Positions 23,777-32,722 of a stretch of DNA of 57,229 nucleotides are shown piece by piece. How positions within the stretch are numbered: position 1 is the stretch's first letter; every line of letters starts with the position of its first letter. The stretch lies in IMG/VR virus record IMGVR_UViG_3300017783_000023, positions 1 to 57,229 of that record; one strand, written 5' to 3'. The notes below the pieces were generated by a model. The model searched no databases, was not told the origin of the DNA, and saw only the letters and a list, made by a program, of their open reading frames with translations. This stretch comes from a virus. A program made the translations under genes and the position numbers.

Positions 23777-26700
23777 ATGGCAAACACACCTACAGTTAAC
23801 GTAACAAGGGCAAAACTCTATAAGATGGTCTCTTTTAAAGGGACTACGAAGGGAGGTAAGACGAAATACACAGCACTGACTGTAGCAAATGAGTTTGGAG
23901 ACTATGTAGAGTCTCAAAATGAAGGTTTCTCTGCAGTTATTAGAGGTATTAACTCTCTAGGTGCATCTATTAATGGCATCAGTCTCCAAGTGCAGGAGAT
24001 GGCAAATGCAATGAAGAGTAAGATCTCTTCAGGGATTGCTGCTGAAGCATTACTTGACAAGGCAAAACAAAAAGAGAAGCAAGCAGAAAATCAACGAAAG
24101 AAGATAGAAGAGGCAGCACTAAAAAGAAAAGAAGCAAAAGAGAAGAGAGGAGAAAAAGAAGATAACTCCGAAAAGAAAGAGGGAAAAGAAAAGCAGAGTG
24201 TTGCTAAAACATTTAGGGAGAATACTAAGAAAGCATTTGGTGGACTATTCTCAGGTCTAGTTAAGATCGCGGGGATGTTGTTTAAACTCTTCATTGCGTT
24301 TGGTGTCTTAGATTGGGTATCTAAAAATCCAGATAAGGTGGAGAAAATTGCCAAGGGGTTATTCTCTTTAGGTAAGTTTTTCTTTAATATTGCAGGATTC
24401 TTAGCAGGAAATGCTCTGGATGGACTGATTAGTTTCTTAGAGAATCCTATCTCGCTAAAAGGATTCCTAGGTGCAGTGCAATTTGTGCTCGCTGCTGCCC
24501 CAATATTCATTGGATTAGCATTCCTCAAGAATCCTCTAGCAACTGCTAAGGCAGTCGGTTGGGTTGTTAGTTCCTTAGCGAAAGGCATCCTAAACATCAA
24601 AGCAGCGGCGCTGTTTGGTGATAAGATAAAGAAATTTGCAGGCACTAAATTAGGTAAGGTTGCCTTTGCTGGCGGTGCTGGAATAGCATCGTTTGCAGCA
24701 AGTAAAGCAAGTGGTGCTGATACTGGGGAAGCACTTAGTGCTGGTGTTGGTGGTGCTGCTGGTTTTGCTGCTGGAGCTGCTCTTGGTGAGGCAACTGGGA
24801 TCCCTGGTGCTGGTGCTATCGCAGGTGCCGCAGGTGCATTTGTAGGAAGTAAAGCGGGTGGTGCTATTGGTGGGTTTATGAAACCCATCTTTGATCCCAT
24901 CGGTAGATTCTTCAATATGGTGGGAAAGGTCTTCAATGACGTTTTAGCACCAATTAAAGATAGTCTCAGTGAATTCTTTGAGGCACTTGGTAGTGTAATG
25001 AATGGGGTGCTTGATGTAGTCGAGCCTCACCTCCCATTGATTACAAATATCCTTGGGGTTGGACTTAAGGTAATGTTTGCGCCATTGTGGTTAGGCATCA
25101 AAGCATTAACTACTGTCTTAAGATTCTTCGCACCAAAAGAAAGCGATACCCCTGAGAAGAAAGATGATGCTCCTGGGAAGTCTGCAGGAGGGAAAGTAAG
25201 GACTTCTGCTCGTGGGAGTCGTGGGAGAGCAGCAGGAGGACCTGTAAGAAGTCCTAAACGTGTTACCCCTAAGATGGCATCTGGAGGGTCTTTCAACCTC
25301 CAAGGAGAGATGCAGAAGCAACTGCAAAGGACTGTCAAAGTTAGTAAAGCATTTGGTAGTCTGATGCTGTTGCCATTTAAGGCAATGGGTATCGGAATCC
25401 TTACTGCTATCGGAATGATTGGTAAGGTGTTTGGTAGATTTATTCCAGCACCAATGAAGACATTGATGGGAGCAATGATTGCCCCTCTTGCCAATATTTT
25501 TGGCATTCCAATGTCTGTTGTTGGTGGAAGCGGTGGTGGTGAAGATGTAGCAACAGAGGATAAGAAAGATCCTGCCAAACTAGGCAAGAAGATGTCTTGG
25601 GAAGACAAGATATTTGAGGCAATCGCTGGTGATGACGGCACTATTGCACTGTTTGGTAAACTATTTGAAGCAATTACTAATCACCCAATCTTTAAGGGAG
25701 TTTCCGCAGTTGCTTCAGGATTCTTAGGTTTCTTAGGTTTCTCTGAAGGTGGTCAAGTGCCACAACCATTTCCATCACATGGTAGATCTCCAGGTAGAGC
25801 AAGTGGTGGATGGATCAGTGGACCTCAATCTGGTTATCCAGTATCACTTGATGGTGGTGCTTCAACATCATTTATTGGTCATGGCACTGAGTGGGTTGGA
25901 ATGAAAGGATTCGCAGGCGGTGGTGCATTTGTTGTGCCATTTGATACTCCTGCAACTAAACAGAATCCGAATCTAACTTCAAAGAGAATGGGAGAAGCAT
26001 CAGCAGGTGGATATGCAATGCCATTCAGTGTAGGTGGACCTGTTAATCAACCTATTCACCATTCATTCAGTGTACCTAGACCATTCAGTGTAGGTGGACC
26101 TGTAACATCGATTTCTAATGCGGTGTATCTACCTAAGTTTTCTGAGGGTGGCGAATTAAAACCAACTGGAAAGTTTGATCCTGAAGAGTATGCTAAAAAT
26201 TCATTCCAGGCAAACCGAGTCGTCCTAAATGATAAGTCATACTATACAACATATGCGTATGATGATAAGACTAAGGAAGTCGCTATCAAGTCAATGTCTA
26301 AGAGGACAAAGGCAGCGAATCTATTCGGGCAAGGTGAGGAAAGAGTTCCCATTCAACCAGGTAGTCCTGAATTTGAGTCAGTGATGAAGAGTGGCGGTCT
26401 TAAGTTAGACATTCAAGAGCGTCATGGCAAGAGAGGACTTCAAGGAGAGAAATCACTTGCAAATATTACAAAGATAAATGTCCACCCTGAAGCAGAGCGA
26501 GCATTTTACTACCGTAAATCTTTCAAAGATCACAAAGCAGAGTGGTTGAAGAAGGGTGTTAGTGAAGATAAAGCTAATCAATTAGCAGCAAGTGCTGCTG
26601 CTACAGGTGTGCAGATTGATCCTAAGAAGAAACAATCAGTTAAGGCAGGCGTAGAAGACAATCCATACTCAGCACCTGCAAGTATGGAAAATAATGTTGT

Positions 26701-27097
26701 AACTGCGAAAGAACGCGAGCAGGAAAAGGCAAAGGACGAGGATGGAGAGAAAGAAGATCCTATTGCAGCATTCAAAAAGAGTCTTACGAAAATTGGCGAA
26801 GATTTTGCCAAAGTTAAGGCAATGCCTGCCAGTTCTGCTGCTTCTACTGGTGCTAAAATAGATGAAAGTAAGCAGAAGGAATCTACTGATAGAAACGCAA
26901 AATTAGAGGCAATGGTAAGTGAGAGAGATGTCTCGATGGCACCAATCATAAAGGAAAGTCAAGCGTCTCCTGTAGGTGGAGGTGATACAACTCCTGTGCT
27001 TATACCTAATTATGGGGGCAATGATGCTGATGATTGGTTACTACCGAAATTCGGTCTCGTTTCAGAATTTAGTCAAGATCTAGTAGACTTCATGTAA
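23777..27097 (+). CDS. Tape-measure-like protein, unsplit paralog
   Basis: A 1106-residue protein paralogous to the 20001-23773 pair. It has an N-terminal segment, a charged coiled-coil (residues 95-140, KAKQKEKQAENQRKK), hydrophobic spans (165-260) and a Gly/Ala-rich block (IASFAASKASGADTGEAL). The tail is repetitive and Gly/Ser/Pro-rich, with PFSVGGPV twice (26019-26103). No hydrolase domain is visible. The long helices, membrane-compatible segments and position after the chaperone-like pair suggest tail length control and contact with the host membrane. Its TAA overlaps the next ATG. Confidence 0.65.
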   Translation: MANTPTVNVTRAKLYKMVSFKGTTKGGKTKYTALTVANEFGDYVESQNEGFSAVIRGINSLGASINGISLQVQEMANAMKSKISSGIAAEALLDKAKQKEKQAENQRKKIEEAALKRKEAKEKRGEKEDNSEKKEGKEKQSVAKTFRENTKKAFGGLFSGLVKIAGMLFKLFIAFGVLDWVSKNPDKVEKIAKGLFSLGKFFFNIAGFLAGNALDGLISFLENPISLKGFLGAVQFVLAAAPIFIGLAFLKNPLATAKAVGWVVSSLAKGILNIKAAALFGDKIKKFAGTKLGKVAFAGGAGIASFAASKASGADTGEALSAGVGGAAGFAAGAALGEATGIPGAGAIAGAAGAFVGSKAGGAIGGFMKPIFDPIGRFFNMVGKVFNDVLAPIKDSLSEFFEALGSVMNGVLDVVEPHLPLITNILGVGLKVMFAPLWLGIKALTTVLRFFAPKESDTPEKKDDAPGKSAGGKVRTSARGSRGRAAGGPVRSPKRVTPKMASGGSFNLQGEMQKQLQRTVKVSKAFGSLMLLPFKAMGIGILTAIGMIGKVFGRFIPAPMKTLMGAMIAPLANIFGIPMSVVGGSGGGEDVATEDKKDPAKLGKKMSWEDKIFEAIAGDDGTIALFGKLFEAITNHPIFKGVSAVASGFLGFLGFSEGGQVPQPFPSHGRSPGRASGGWISGPQSGYPVSLDGGASTSFIGHGTEWVGMKGFAGGGAFVVPFDTPATKQNPNLTSKRMGEASAGGYAMPFSVGGPVNQPIHHSFSVPRPFSVGGPVTSISNAVYLPKFSEGGELKPTGKFDPEEYAKNSFQANRVVLNDKSYYTTYAYDDKTKEVAIKSMSKRTKAANLFGQGEERVPIQPGSPEFESVMKSGGLKLDIQERHGKRGLQGEKSLANITKINVHPEAERAFYYRKSFKDHKAEWLKKGVSEDKANQLAASAAATGVQIDPKKKQSVKAGVEDNPYSAPASMENNVVTAKEREQEKAKDEDGEKEDPIAAFKKSLTKIGEDFAKVKAMPASSAASTGAKIDESKQKESTDRNAKLEAMVSERDVSMAPIIKESQASPVGGGDTTPVLIPNYGGNDADDWLLPKFGLVSEFSQDLVDFM

Positions 27098-28470
27098 TGG
27101 CAAATCAACAATCAAGACAATTTAAACTCAAGAAGATCGAAGTTACTTCGATGGTAGAGGAGGAGAAAACTTTCGACATTCGAGATGTTGTGCTGGATTT
27201 TAGTTACAGGGAATCTATTGAAGCAGCATTTACTAGCGTAGAATTGACTATTGCTGACTCAGTTGACTTCAACTTGCAATTAACTGGTGGCGAAACAGTT
27301 AAGATTGATCTAGAGACCAACTCATCGAAAGATGGTGCGTTGAAGATGAAATTTAGAATCTATAAGATTGGTAAGATTATTAAATCTGAGAGAGGACAGA
27401 TCTACATTCTGTATTGCTGCTCTCCAGAGATGTATAATAATGAGATCAATAAGGTATTCAAAGCATTTGGTGCCATCTCTGAGGGATCTTCAAAAGATGC
27501 TGAAAACATTCCAAAATATATCTGTAAGAAATACTTAAAGGCAAAAAATAATAGACTTGACGAGAAGAATTTTGAGGGTCATTCAAATCTTACTTTCGTA
27601 TCACCAAATTGGCGTCCTGCTGATGCAATAGCATATGTCAGTGACAAGGTAACCAGACTGAGTAGCGGTAAGGGATCGGCAAAACAATCTGGATTTCTAT
27701 TCTATGAGAATAGGAGAGGGTTTCAATTTCGATCTATTGATGGGTTATGTGAGCAAGGATTTGATATAACATTTACTTATAAGCAGCAAGGTCAACTGGG
27801 TGAGGATGATGACGGTTACTATGTTATTGAATCTATTCAGTATCCAGACAAAGCAAACCATCTCAGACATATGAGAATGGGCACTTATAAGACAGTTACT
27901 ACTGGTATCTCATTAGCAGTGCCTACCGATAATAATGTAACTGACTCTGGTGGTGGTAATAATAAGAAGAAATCACCCTCAGGCACGATATATCCTGCCA
28001 GGGAGACTGCTTTCGATGCTATCTTTGGTAGAGCAACCCCTCTTGAAAAGAACCCTCCATTTAACATGCCTGAAGAAGTTGAGGGGGAGGGAGCACCACC
28101 AACTAGACAGAAGATGAGAGTGCTCCACACGCTAAAAAACGAGCAAAAAGCAGAAGGTGGTACGAATGCAACAGGAAATCCTAACAATGGGACCGATCCT
28201 TTTGATAATTTGGCAGTTGCAGAATATGCAGCGGCTAGATATAATTTAATGAAAGCAATTCAGTTACAAATTATTGTCCCTGGAAATACTGGTATTTGTG
28301 CTGGTGATGTTGTAAACCTCATCATACCTGCTTCTCAGGAAAAAGGTAAAAATGTCCAGAAAGACAAAAAGTTTAGCGGTAAGTATATAATTGCTGCTCA
28401 CACTTTTGTCTATAGTAAAAATGGATGTAATTCAGAATTGCTTTTAATCAGAGACAGTCTACCAAAGTAA
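27097..28470 (+). CDS. 27: gp27-like baseplate hub protein
   Basis: A 457-residue protein (T4 gp27 has 391). The N-terminus (FKLKKIEVTSMVEEEKTFDI) is followed by the barrel-type segments VELTIADSVDFN and GGETVKIDLET, then the helical ENIPKYICKKYLKA and the hub-like FVSPNWRPADAIAYVSDK. T4 gp27 forms the trimeric hub ring that holds gp5. The order tape measure, gp27, gp5 supports this. Identity to T4 appears low, so the call rests on pattern and synteny. Confidence 0.65.
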   Translation: MANQQSRQFKLKKIEVTSMVEEEKTFDIRDVVLDFSYRESIEAAFTSVELTIADSVDFNLQLTGGETVKIDLETNSSKDGALKMKFRIYKIGKIIKSERGQIYILYCCSPEMYNNEINKVFKAFGAISEGSSKDAENIPKYICKKYLKAKNNRLDEKNFEGHSNLTFVSPNWRPADAIAYVSDKVTRLSSGKGSAKQSGFLFYENRRGFQFRSIDGLCEQGFDITFTYKQQGQLGEDDDGYYVIESIQYPDKANHLRHMRMGTYKTVTTGISLAVPTDNNVTDSGGGNNKKKSPSGTIYPARETAFDAIFGRATPLEKNPPFNMPEEVEGEGAPPTRQKMRVLHTLKNEQKAEGGTNATGNPNNGTDPFDNLAVAEYAAARYNLMKAIQLQIIVPGNTGICAGDVVNLIIPASQEKGKNVQKDKKFSGKYIIAAHTFVYSKNGCNSELLLIRDSLPK

Positions 28471-28477
28471 AAACCAA

Positions 28478-28705
28478 ATGGAAAGTATCGAGCAACACAT
28501 CGCCAAGGACAAAGAAATCCTTGACAATCCTATGATTTCACCCAATCAACGTCGCCACATTGAAGGTGAGTTGCATGAATTAGAAGATTATGCAGAGCAT
28601 CATAAGGAAGAGATTGAAGCAGGTGATCATCACGATCCTAGTTACATAGAACTCTTCTGTGATCAAAATCCTTCAGAACCAGAGTGTTTAGTTTACGAAG
28701 ATTGA
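28478..28705 (+). CDS. cp12: CP12-like Calvin cycle inhibitor
   Basis: A 75-residue, acidic, helical protein whose C-terminus ELFCDQNPSEPECLVYED carries the CP12 signature CxxNPxxxEC, the redox disulfide that binds GAPDH. The N-terminal Cys pair of plant CP12 is absent, as in cyanophage versions I know. In cyanobacteria CP12 locks GAPDH and phosphoribulokinase in an inactive complex. Phages are thought to use it to divert carbon from the Calvin cycle to the pentose phosphate pathway and nucleotide synthesis, which fits the pur and thyX genes here. It sits between hub genes, just after gp27. Confidence 0.75.
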   Translation: MESIEQHIAKDKEILDNPMISPNQRRHIEGELHELEDYAEHHKEEIEAGDHHDPSYIELFCDQNPSEPECLVYED

Positions 28706-28730
28706 CAGATCAACAAATAATTATTATAAT
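28702..28730 (+). promoter_or_regulatory. Perfect-consensus sigma70 promoter of cpeT
   Basis: TTGACA (28702-28707), exactly 17 nt, then TATAAT (28725-28730): all twelve bases match consensus. The cp12 stop TGA lies within the -35. The predicted start near 28737 gives a short leader with ribosome site GAAGG (28746-28750) before ATG 28756. Confidence 0.8.
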
Positions 28731-28755
28731 AACCATGTAAGGGTTGAAGGTTAAT

Positions 28756-29217
28756 ATGAATAACTTTGAGAGCTTAATTGAGGGACATTATCGAAATCAA
28801 CGTCAAGCAATGTCTAACCCCTCTCAATGGCCTCAGATAGACATCAGGATCTGGAAAACGGATTCTGGTGTTTTTGAGTCTAAGTCCTGGTACAAGTATC
28901 AGGGTGAGGAGAAAGCATACAATTGGTTGAGATATCGTGTCATGTATATGGACGAAACCACAGTTAAGACTGATATCTTCAATTACATTAAGAATGAAGA
29001 TTCCTGTCCCTTTATATGGACATGGGATGGTAAATGGTGGACAGGTATACCTGATGGATGGTGCCAAGTAGATAAGTATCTTATCAAATCTTGTATTAGA
29101 TTTAATGGATTAGATTACAGATCCCTGGACCAGGGGTGGAATACTGAGACAAATGAGCAAGCATGGGGTAAACCTGAGGAAGAGGGTGAATTCCAATTCA
29201 CATTACTCGCTAAATAA
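28756..29217 (+). CDS. cpeT: CpeT-like phycobiliprotein lyase
   Basis: A 153-residue protein. Start ATG 28756 is chosen for its ribosome site; a TTG at 28744 is also in frame. LIEGHYRNQRQAMSNPSQWP, IRIWKTDSGVFESKSWY, RYRVMY and IFNYIKN fit the CpeT/CpcT lyase pattern, in which a beta-barrel binds bilins and attaches them to phycobiliproteins. Cyanophages of Synechococcus are known to carry cpeT, presumably to maintain light harvesting. It has its own strong early-type promoter although it sits inside the late baseplate cluster. Confidence 0.65.
   Translation: MNNFESLIEGHYRNQRQAMSNPSQWPQIDIRIWKTDSGVFESKSWYKYQGEEKAYNWLRYRVMYMDETTVKTDIFNYIKNEDSCPFIWTWDGKWWTGIPDGWCQVDKYLIKSCIRFNGLDYRSLDQGWNTETNEQAWGKPEEEGEFQFTLLAK
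29209..29216 (+). promoter_or_regulatory. Late-promoter-like octamer GCTAAATA
   Basis: GCTAAATA overlaps the cpeT stop, 26 nt upstream of the gp5-like gene, and could restore late expression after the early cpeT unit. One mismatch from NATAAATA. Confidence 0.4.
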
Positions 29218-29242
29218 TCACACAAGATAATTATTTTTCCCC

Positions 29243-31981
29243 ATGAGAGAGAGGACTGACTACCTAGGAAGAGACGGATACACTTGGTGGGTTGGTGAGG
29301 TTGAGGACAATGCTGACCCTTCAAAACTCGGACGTGTAAAGGTAAGAATTCTAGGTTGGTATACTGGACATAAGAAAAAGCAGGCATATACTAAAGAATT
29401 GCCTACTGAAGTATTGCCATGGGCAAGTGTATTGCTCCCTACTGATCAACCTCAAATTAAAGCAACAGGTACAACCACACAGTTGCAACCTGGTGCATGG
29501 GTGATGGGATTTTTCCTAGATGGTGATGAGGCACAAATGCCTGTCGTCATGGGAGCATTCCGTGGATTCCAAGTAAAGGAAGATACTGAGAAGAAAACCA
29601 CTGCTGCTGATGGCACTGTTGCTCTTGAAAAAGATACTGTCAGTCCACAGAAACAGACTCTTGCAGGTCAAGAGAATAATGCTGGCAACTCATTTGTTAT
29701 CCGTCAACAAACTACACCTACAGCAGTAGGATCTACTGAGATTGATGAGTCTCGTGGTGCTATCTCAGTAGCAGAAGAGACACTGCCAGGTAATGCTGTT
29801 ACTAATCCAATCAAACCTCCTACAGAGAAGCAATCGGTTGCTGATGGTGTGAGTGGATCTGGTGGTGGTGGTTTTGAGACCGATGTCACTCGTATGCTCA
29901 CAGAGTTGGGCACCATGGCAGCGACTCTTGCTAGTGGTCCTGGTGGATTCATCTCCCTTGTAACGGGTAAGAAGGTTGCAGGCGATAAGGTGATGGAGCA
30001 CATGGGTAAGATCATGAGTTTCCTTGCTGGTGGTATATCTGGCATTCTTGCACCAATTAAAGAAGTCCTTGCTGCAGCAATTGCTGAGGTTGTTGGCGCA
30101 CTGGTTGCAATTATCTCCAGTTTTGTGCCTCTAATTGTGATCACTACGATCCTGAAATTTCTTGAGATGATCTTTGGTATCTTCTGCATGGATACTCCAA
30201 TGTGGTTGGGGTTAGTGCAGGCAGCAATATCGGATGTCAGTGCGTTCGCAAATAATATTGCAACGCAAATTGTAGATAAGATTGCAGACAAACTTAAGAA
30301 GGTTGATTCTGCTGTTAAGGGCGTCACCAATCGCATCCTTGAAGGTATCAGCACGACAATGAATCGTGTGAAGGATATCGCAGGAGATATTATTAGTGCC
30401 ATTACTACTGCTAGAGGTGTTGCTGCTGCAGCAGGTGCAGCAAGTGGTGTTGTGGATATGATTTTCAAGATCGATTTTACTTCTCTTAATTGGTCAGGAC
30501 TGATCGCATTGATCTTTGGTATCCTTCAGGCATTCTTCCAGAAAGATTGTGGGAGGAAAATTAAGAAACCAGAGGTTGCAGCGTGGTTCCCGCTTATAGG
30601 AACCACAACATGTAGTAACATCACTGATGCTGTACAGGGGTCACCATATAAAAACTATAAAGGTGGTCTTGATTCGGGAGAGAAGGCTGGAAGTTACATC
30701 GATCAGATGTTTGCTGTAGTTGACTCTGACTTAGCACAAGTCACTGTTGCATTGAATGGTGCCAAAGAAATCTTTGATGCCACTCCTGGTGTCGAGAAAC
30801 AAATTAAGCAGGGTCCTGGTGGTGTTACTAACTTCCAAGATGGTTGGGGTAATGAGCACAATAATATCCCTAACAATACTACTAAGATTGTTGGTGGCGA
30901 TAAGTGTGAGACTATTAAAGGTAACTATGTCTTGACAGTTGAAGGTGACTTCTATCTGAAGGTCATGGGTAACATGCACGAAGAGGTTACTGGAGCAAAG
31001 AATAGTAATCAAGCACAAGGACCACAAGCAGCAGGTAAAGGATCAAGTAAATCACCTGATGCAACTCAAGCAAAGAGTGATCTCAATTTCCAGTCAAAGG
31101 CAGTGAAGAATCAGTATTCTAAAGGCAACAATTCTACTTCTTTAACTAACATCAAGGACCAAGGCAAAGATGCTACTGCTGCATACAATGCATCGCAGAA
31201 TGCTAAGGACAATAAGAAGAATAACATGGTAAACATGGTCCATATTCAACAGACTGAAAGAGATCAATTCTTCAAGGCATTGCCTGGTGGTCACTTCTAT
31301 CCTGTTGCTGAGATTCCTTTCCACCCAGAATCTGACCAGTTTGGACGCACTCCATGGGGTCCACAATTGTCAGGTGAGTTGAAGGAAGAGAAAGAGCAGA
31401 AGGGTGCTAGTAGGACAGAAGGTGACCATGAGATTGCATATACTGGAGATGTTACTATTCAGGGTGCAAAAGTTAAGATCACTGGAATTAACTCGCTATC
31501 ATTAAACGCTCAGACTATCAAGACTGAGGCAAATACTATTGAAAACATTGCCTCTGGTGAGATTACTAATGAAGCAAACTGGATCTCTTCTTTCCTTAAC
31601 AGTGGAAGATTTGAAATCATTGCTGTATTTAATCCACTCAAAGCATTGTCTGGTCAATTCACCTTTGTGAATGGTGCTATCATTGATATTACATCAGATG
31701 TGCCTATTCCTGGAGTGGCACCACCAACTCAGACTAGAATTTGCCTGGGTACTTCCATGCCTGCATCGATGAATGATATCTTGATGGGATCCACATCTGC
31801 TGTCCACTCCACATTCATCGCATCACCTACTGGTGTGATTGCTGAGTTTGTGCCCACTGGTGCCCTGCTGAATCAGGTTGCAACAGGCATGATTCACACG
31901 GGTGTTGGCACAGGGTATATGGCAACTGGTTGCGGTCTAGGACCCCATCAGGTCTACGGCTTGCCATTGCTGCTGAATTGA
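29243..31981 (+). CDS. 5: gp5-like baseplate hub protein with OB-fold
   Basis: A 912-residue protein. The first 110 residues form the gp5/VgrG OB-fold: GYTWWVGEVEDNADPSKLGRV, KVRILGWYTGHKK, LPWASVLLPT, QPGAWVMGFFLDGDEAQMPVVMG. A hydrophobic Ala-rich middle (about 240-400) follows. Further on come needle-like VxG segments (KIVGGDKCETIKGNYVLTVE, DFYLKVMGN). No T4-type lysozyme domain is visible; muralytic activity is instead in the tape-measure-like protein at 21032. It forms the membrane-piercing spike on the gp27 hub. Confidence 0.75.
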   Translation: MRERTDYLGRDGYTWWVGEVEDNADPSKLGRVKVRILGWYTGHKKKQAYTKELPTEVLPWASVLLPTDQPQIKATGTTTQLQPGAWVMGFFLDGDEAQMPVVMGAFRGFQVKEDTEKKTTAADGTVALEKDTVSPQKQTLAGQENNAGNSFVIRQQTTPTAVGSTEIDESRGAISVAEETLPGNAVTNPIKPPTEKQSVADGVSGSGGGGFETDVTRMLTELGTMAATLASGPGGFISLVTGKKVAGDKVMEHMGKIMSFLAGGISGILAPIKEVLAAAIAEVVGALVAIISSFVPLIVITTILKFLEMIFGIFCMDTPMWLGLVQAAISDVSAFANNIATQIVDKIADKLKKVDSAVKGVTNRILEGISTTMNRVKDIAGDIISAITTARGVAAAAGAASGVVDMIFKIDFTSLNWSGLIALIFGILQAFFQKDCGRKIKKPEVAAWFPLIGTTTCSNITDAVQGSPYKNYKGGLDSGEKAGSYIDQMFAVVDSDLAQVTVALNGAKEIFDATPGVEKQIKQGPGGVTNFQDGWGNEHNNIPNNTTKIVGGDKCETIKGNYVLTVEGDFYLKVMGNMHEEVTGAKNSNQAQGPQAAGKGSSKSPDATQAKSDLNFQSKAVKNQYSKGNNSTSLTNIKDQGKDATAAYNASQNAKDNKKNNMVNMVHIQQTERDQFFKALPGGHFYPVAEIPFHPESDQFGRTPWGPQLSGELKEEKEQKGASRTEGDHEIAYTGDVTIQGAKVKITGINSLSLNAQTIKTEANTIENIASGEITNEANWISSFLNSGRFEIIAVFNPLKALSGQFTFVNGAIIDITSDVPIPGVAPPTQTRICLGTSMPASMNDILMGSTSAVHSTFIASPTGVIAEFVPTGALLNQVATGMIHTGVGTGYMATGCGLGPHQVYGLPLLLN

Positions 31982-31989
31982 GGTAGAAT
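31961..31989 (+). promoter_or_regulatory. sigma70-type promoter for the 32013 gene block
   Basis: TTGCCA (31961-31966), 17 nt, TAGAAT (31984-31989): each hexamer matches consensus at five of six bases. The -35 lies in the end of the gp5-like gene. It would start a leader of about 17 nt before ATG 32013. Confidence 0.55.
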
Positions 31990-32012
31990 ACGGGGGCACC
32001 AATCATGCCTCC

Positions 32013-32204
32013 ATGCAAAACGAGACCTACCTTGAGCACATCTGGGTCAACATCCCCACGCGCACTGTCAAAATCCTCGATAGTGAGGGATATGACGAGG
32101 TGATCAATTGGAAATTCGATGAAGAAGGATCTGAAGGGTTTGCTGAAACTCTTGCTACCTTCTCTGAAAACGTCCCATCAGAAATTATTACATACCTATC
32201 ATGA
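32013..32204 (+). CDS. Small conserved hypothetical protein
   Basis: A 63-residue acidic protein (YLEHIWVNIPTRTVKILDSE, then NWKFDEEGSEGFAETLATF). Similar short proteins occur in cyanophages as far as I recall. Its TGA overlaps the next gene's ATG. Function unknown. Confidence 0.55.
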   Translation: MQNETYLEHIWVNIPTRTVKILDSEGYDEVINWKFDEEGSEGFAETLATFSENVPSEIITYLS

Positions 32205-32449
32205 GTCAAATCATCACACTTGACGTTGCAGAAGTTTCAGAAAACTTTGAATTCGTAATGAATCTAGTATCCAAAGGACACACAATTAAGATCCAATCTG
32301 CAAATGGTGTAGCAATGTTAACTCCATTGGTTACTGCAACACGAGGGTCGGAAATAAATATTCCAGACCCTGAAGAGTTTGTGCCTGACCCAGCAATGGT
32401 AAATGCATATGTTTCAGAGCAGTTAGCAGACATGACTAGGAATTTCTAG
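32201..32449 (+). CDS. Phd/YefM antitoxin-like protein
   Basis: An 82-residue protein whose first 45 residues follow the Phd/YefM layout: beta strand ITLDVAEVSENF, helix FVMNLVSKGHT, then IKIQSANGVAMLTPL. In that family this fold binds DNA, and the C-terminus (here PDPAMVNAYVSEQLADMTRNF) binds a toxin. No toxin gene is evident next to it, so it may neutralise a host toxin or act as a repressor. The match is by pattern only. Confidence 0.4.
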   Translation: MSQIITLDVAEVSENFEFVMNLVSKGHTIKIQSANGVAMLTPLVTATRGSEINIPDPEEFVPDPAMVNAYVSEQLADMTRNF

Positions 32450-32722
32450 ATGCAAAAGATTCGGATAACAAATGGTTTTCATCACCTAGAGAATGCAGGC
32501 ATAGTCCAAATGTATTTTATACAGGGGATGCCATTTACGTTTGAAGAATTGCCCCTTGGTGCCCAACAAATTGAAGAAGTAAAACTTGACGCAGACACCG
32601 CAAAGGTGTATACTATGGAAGATCTATTCAAAGCAAGTGACTACCTAGTCCTTGAAGGATGCCATCCAATTTTGTATGATCTCTCCGAATGGATTGAAAA
32701 CTATGAAGAAGTCCCAGACTAA
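32450..32722 (+). CDS. Hypothetical protein
   Basis: A 90-residue soluble acidic protein starting directly after the preceding stop. It has the N-terminal segment RITNGFHHLENAGIVQMYFI and the end SEWIENYEEVPD. No family recognised. Confidence 0.55.
   Translation: MQKIRITNGFHHLENAGIVQMYFIQGMPFTFEELPLGAQQIEEVKLDADTAKVYTMEDLFKASDYLVLEGCHPILYDLSEWIENYEEVPD

Noticed and set aside
24091-24936. 281-codon open frame on the - strand within the second tape-measure gene
   Set aside because: It is a mirror of Ala/Gly/Lys-rich coding sequence; its protein is low-complexity (many Ala, Pro, Ser), has no ribosome site and lies antisense to a clear gene.
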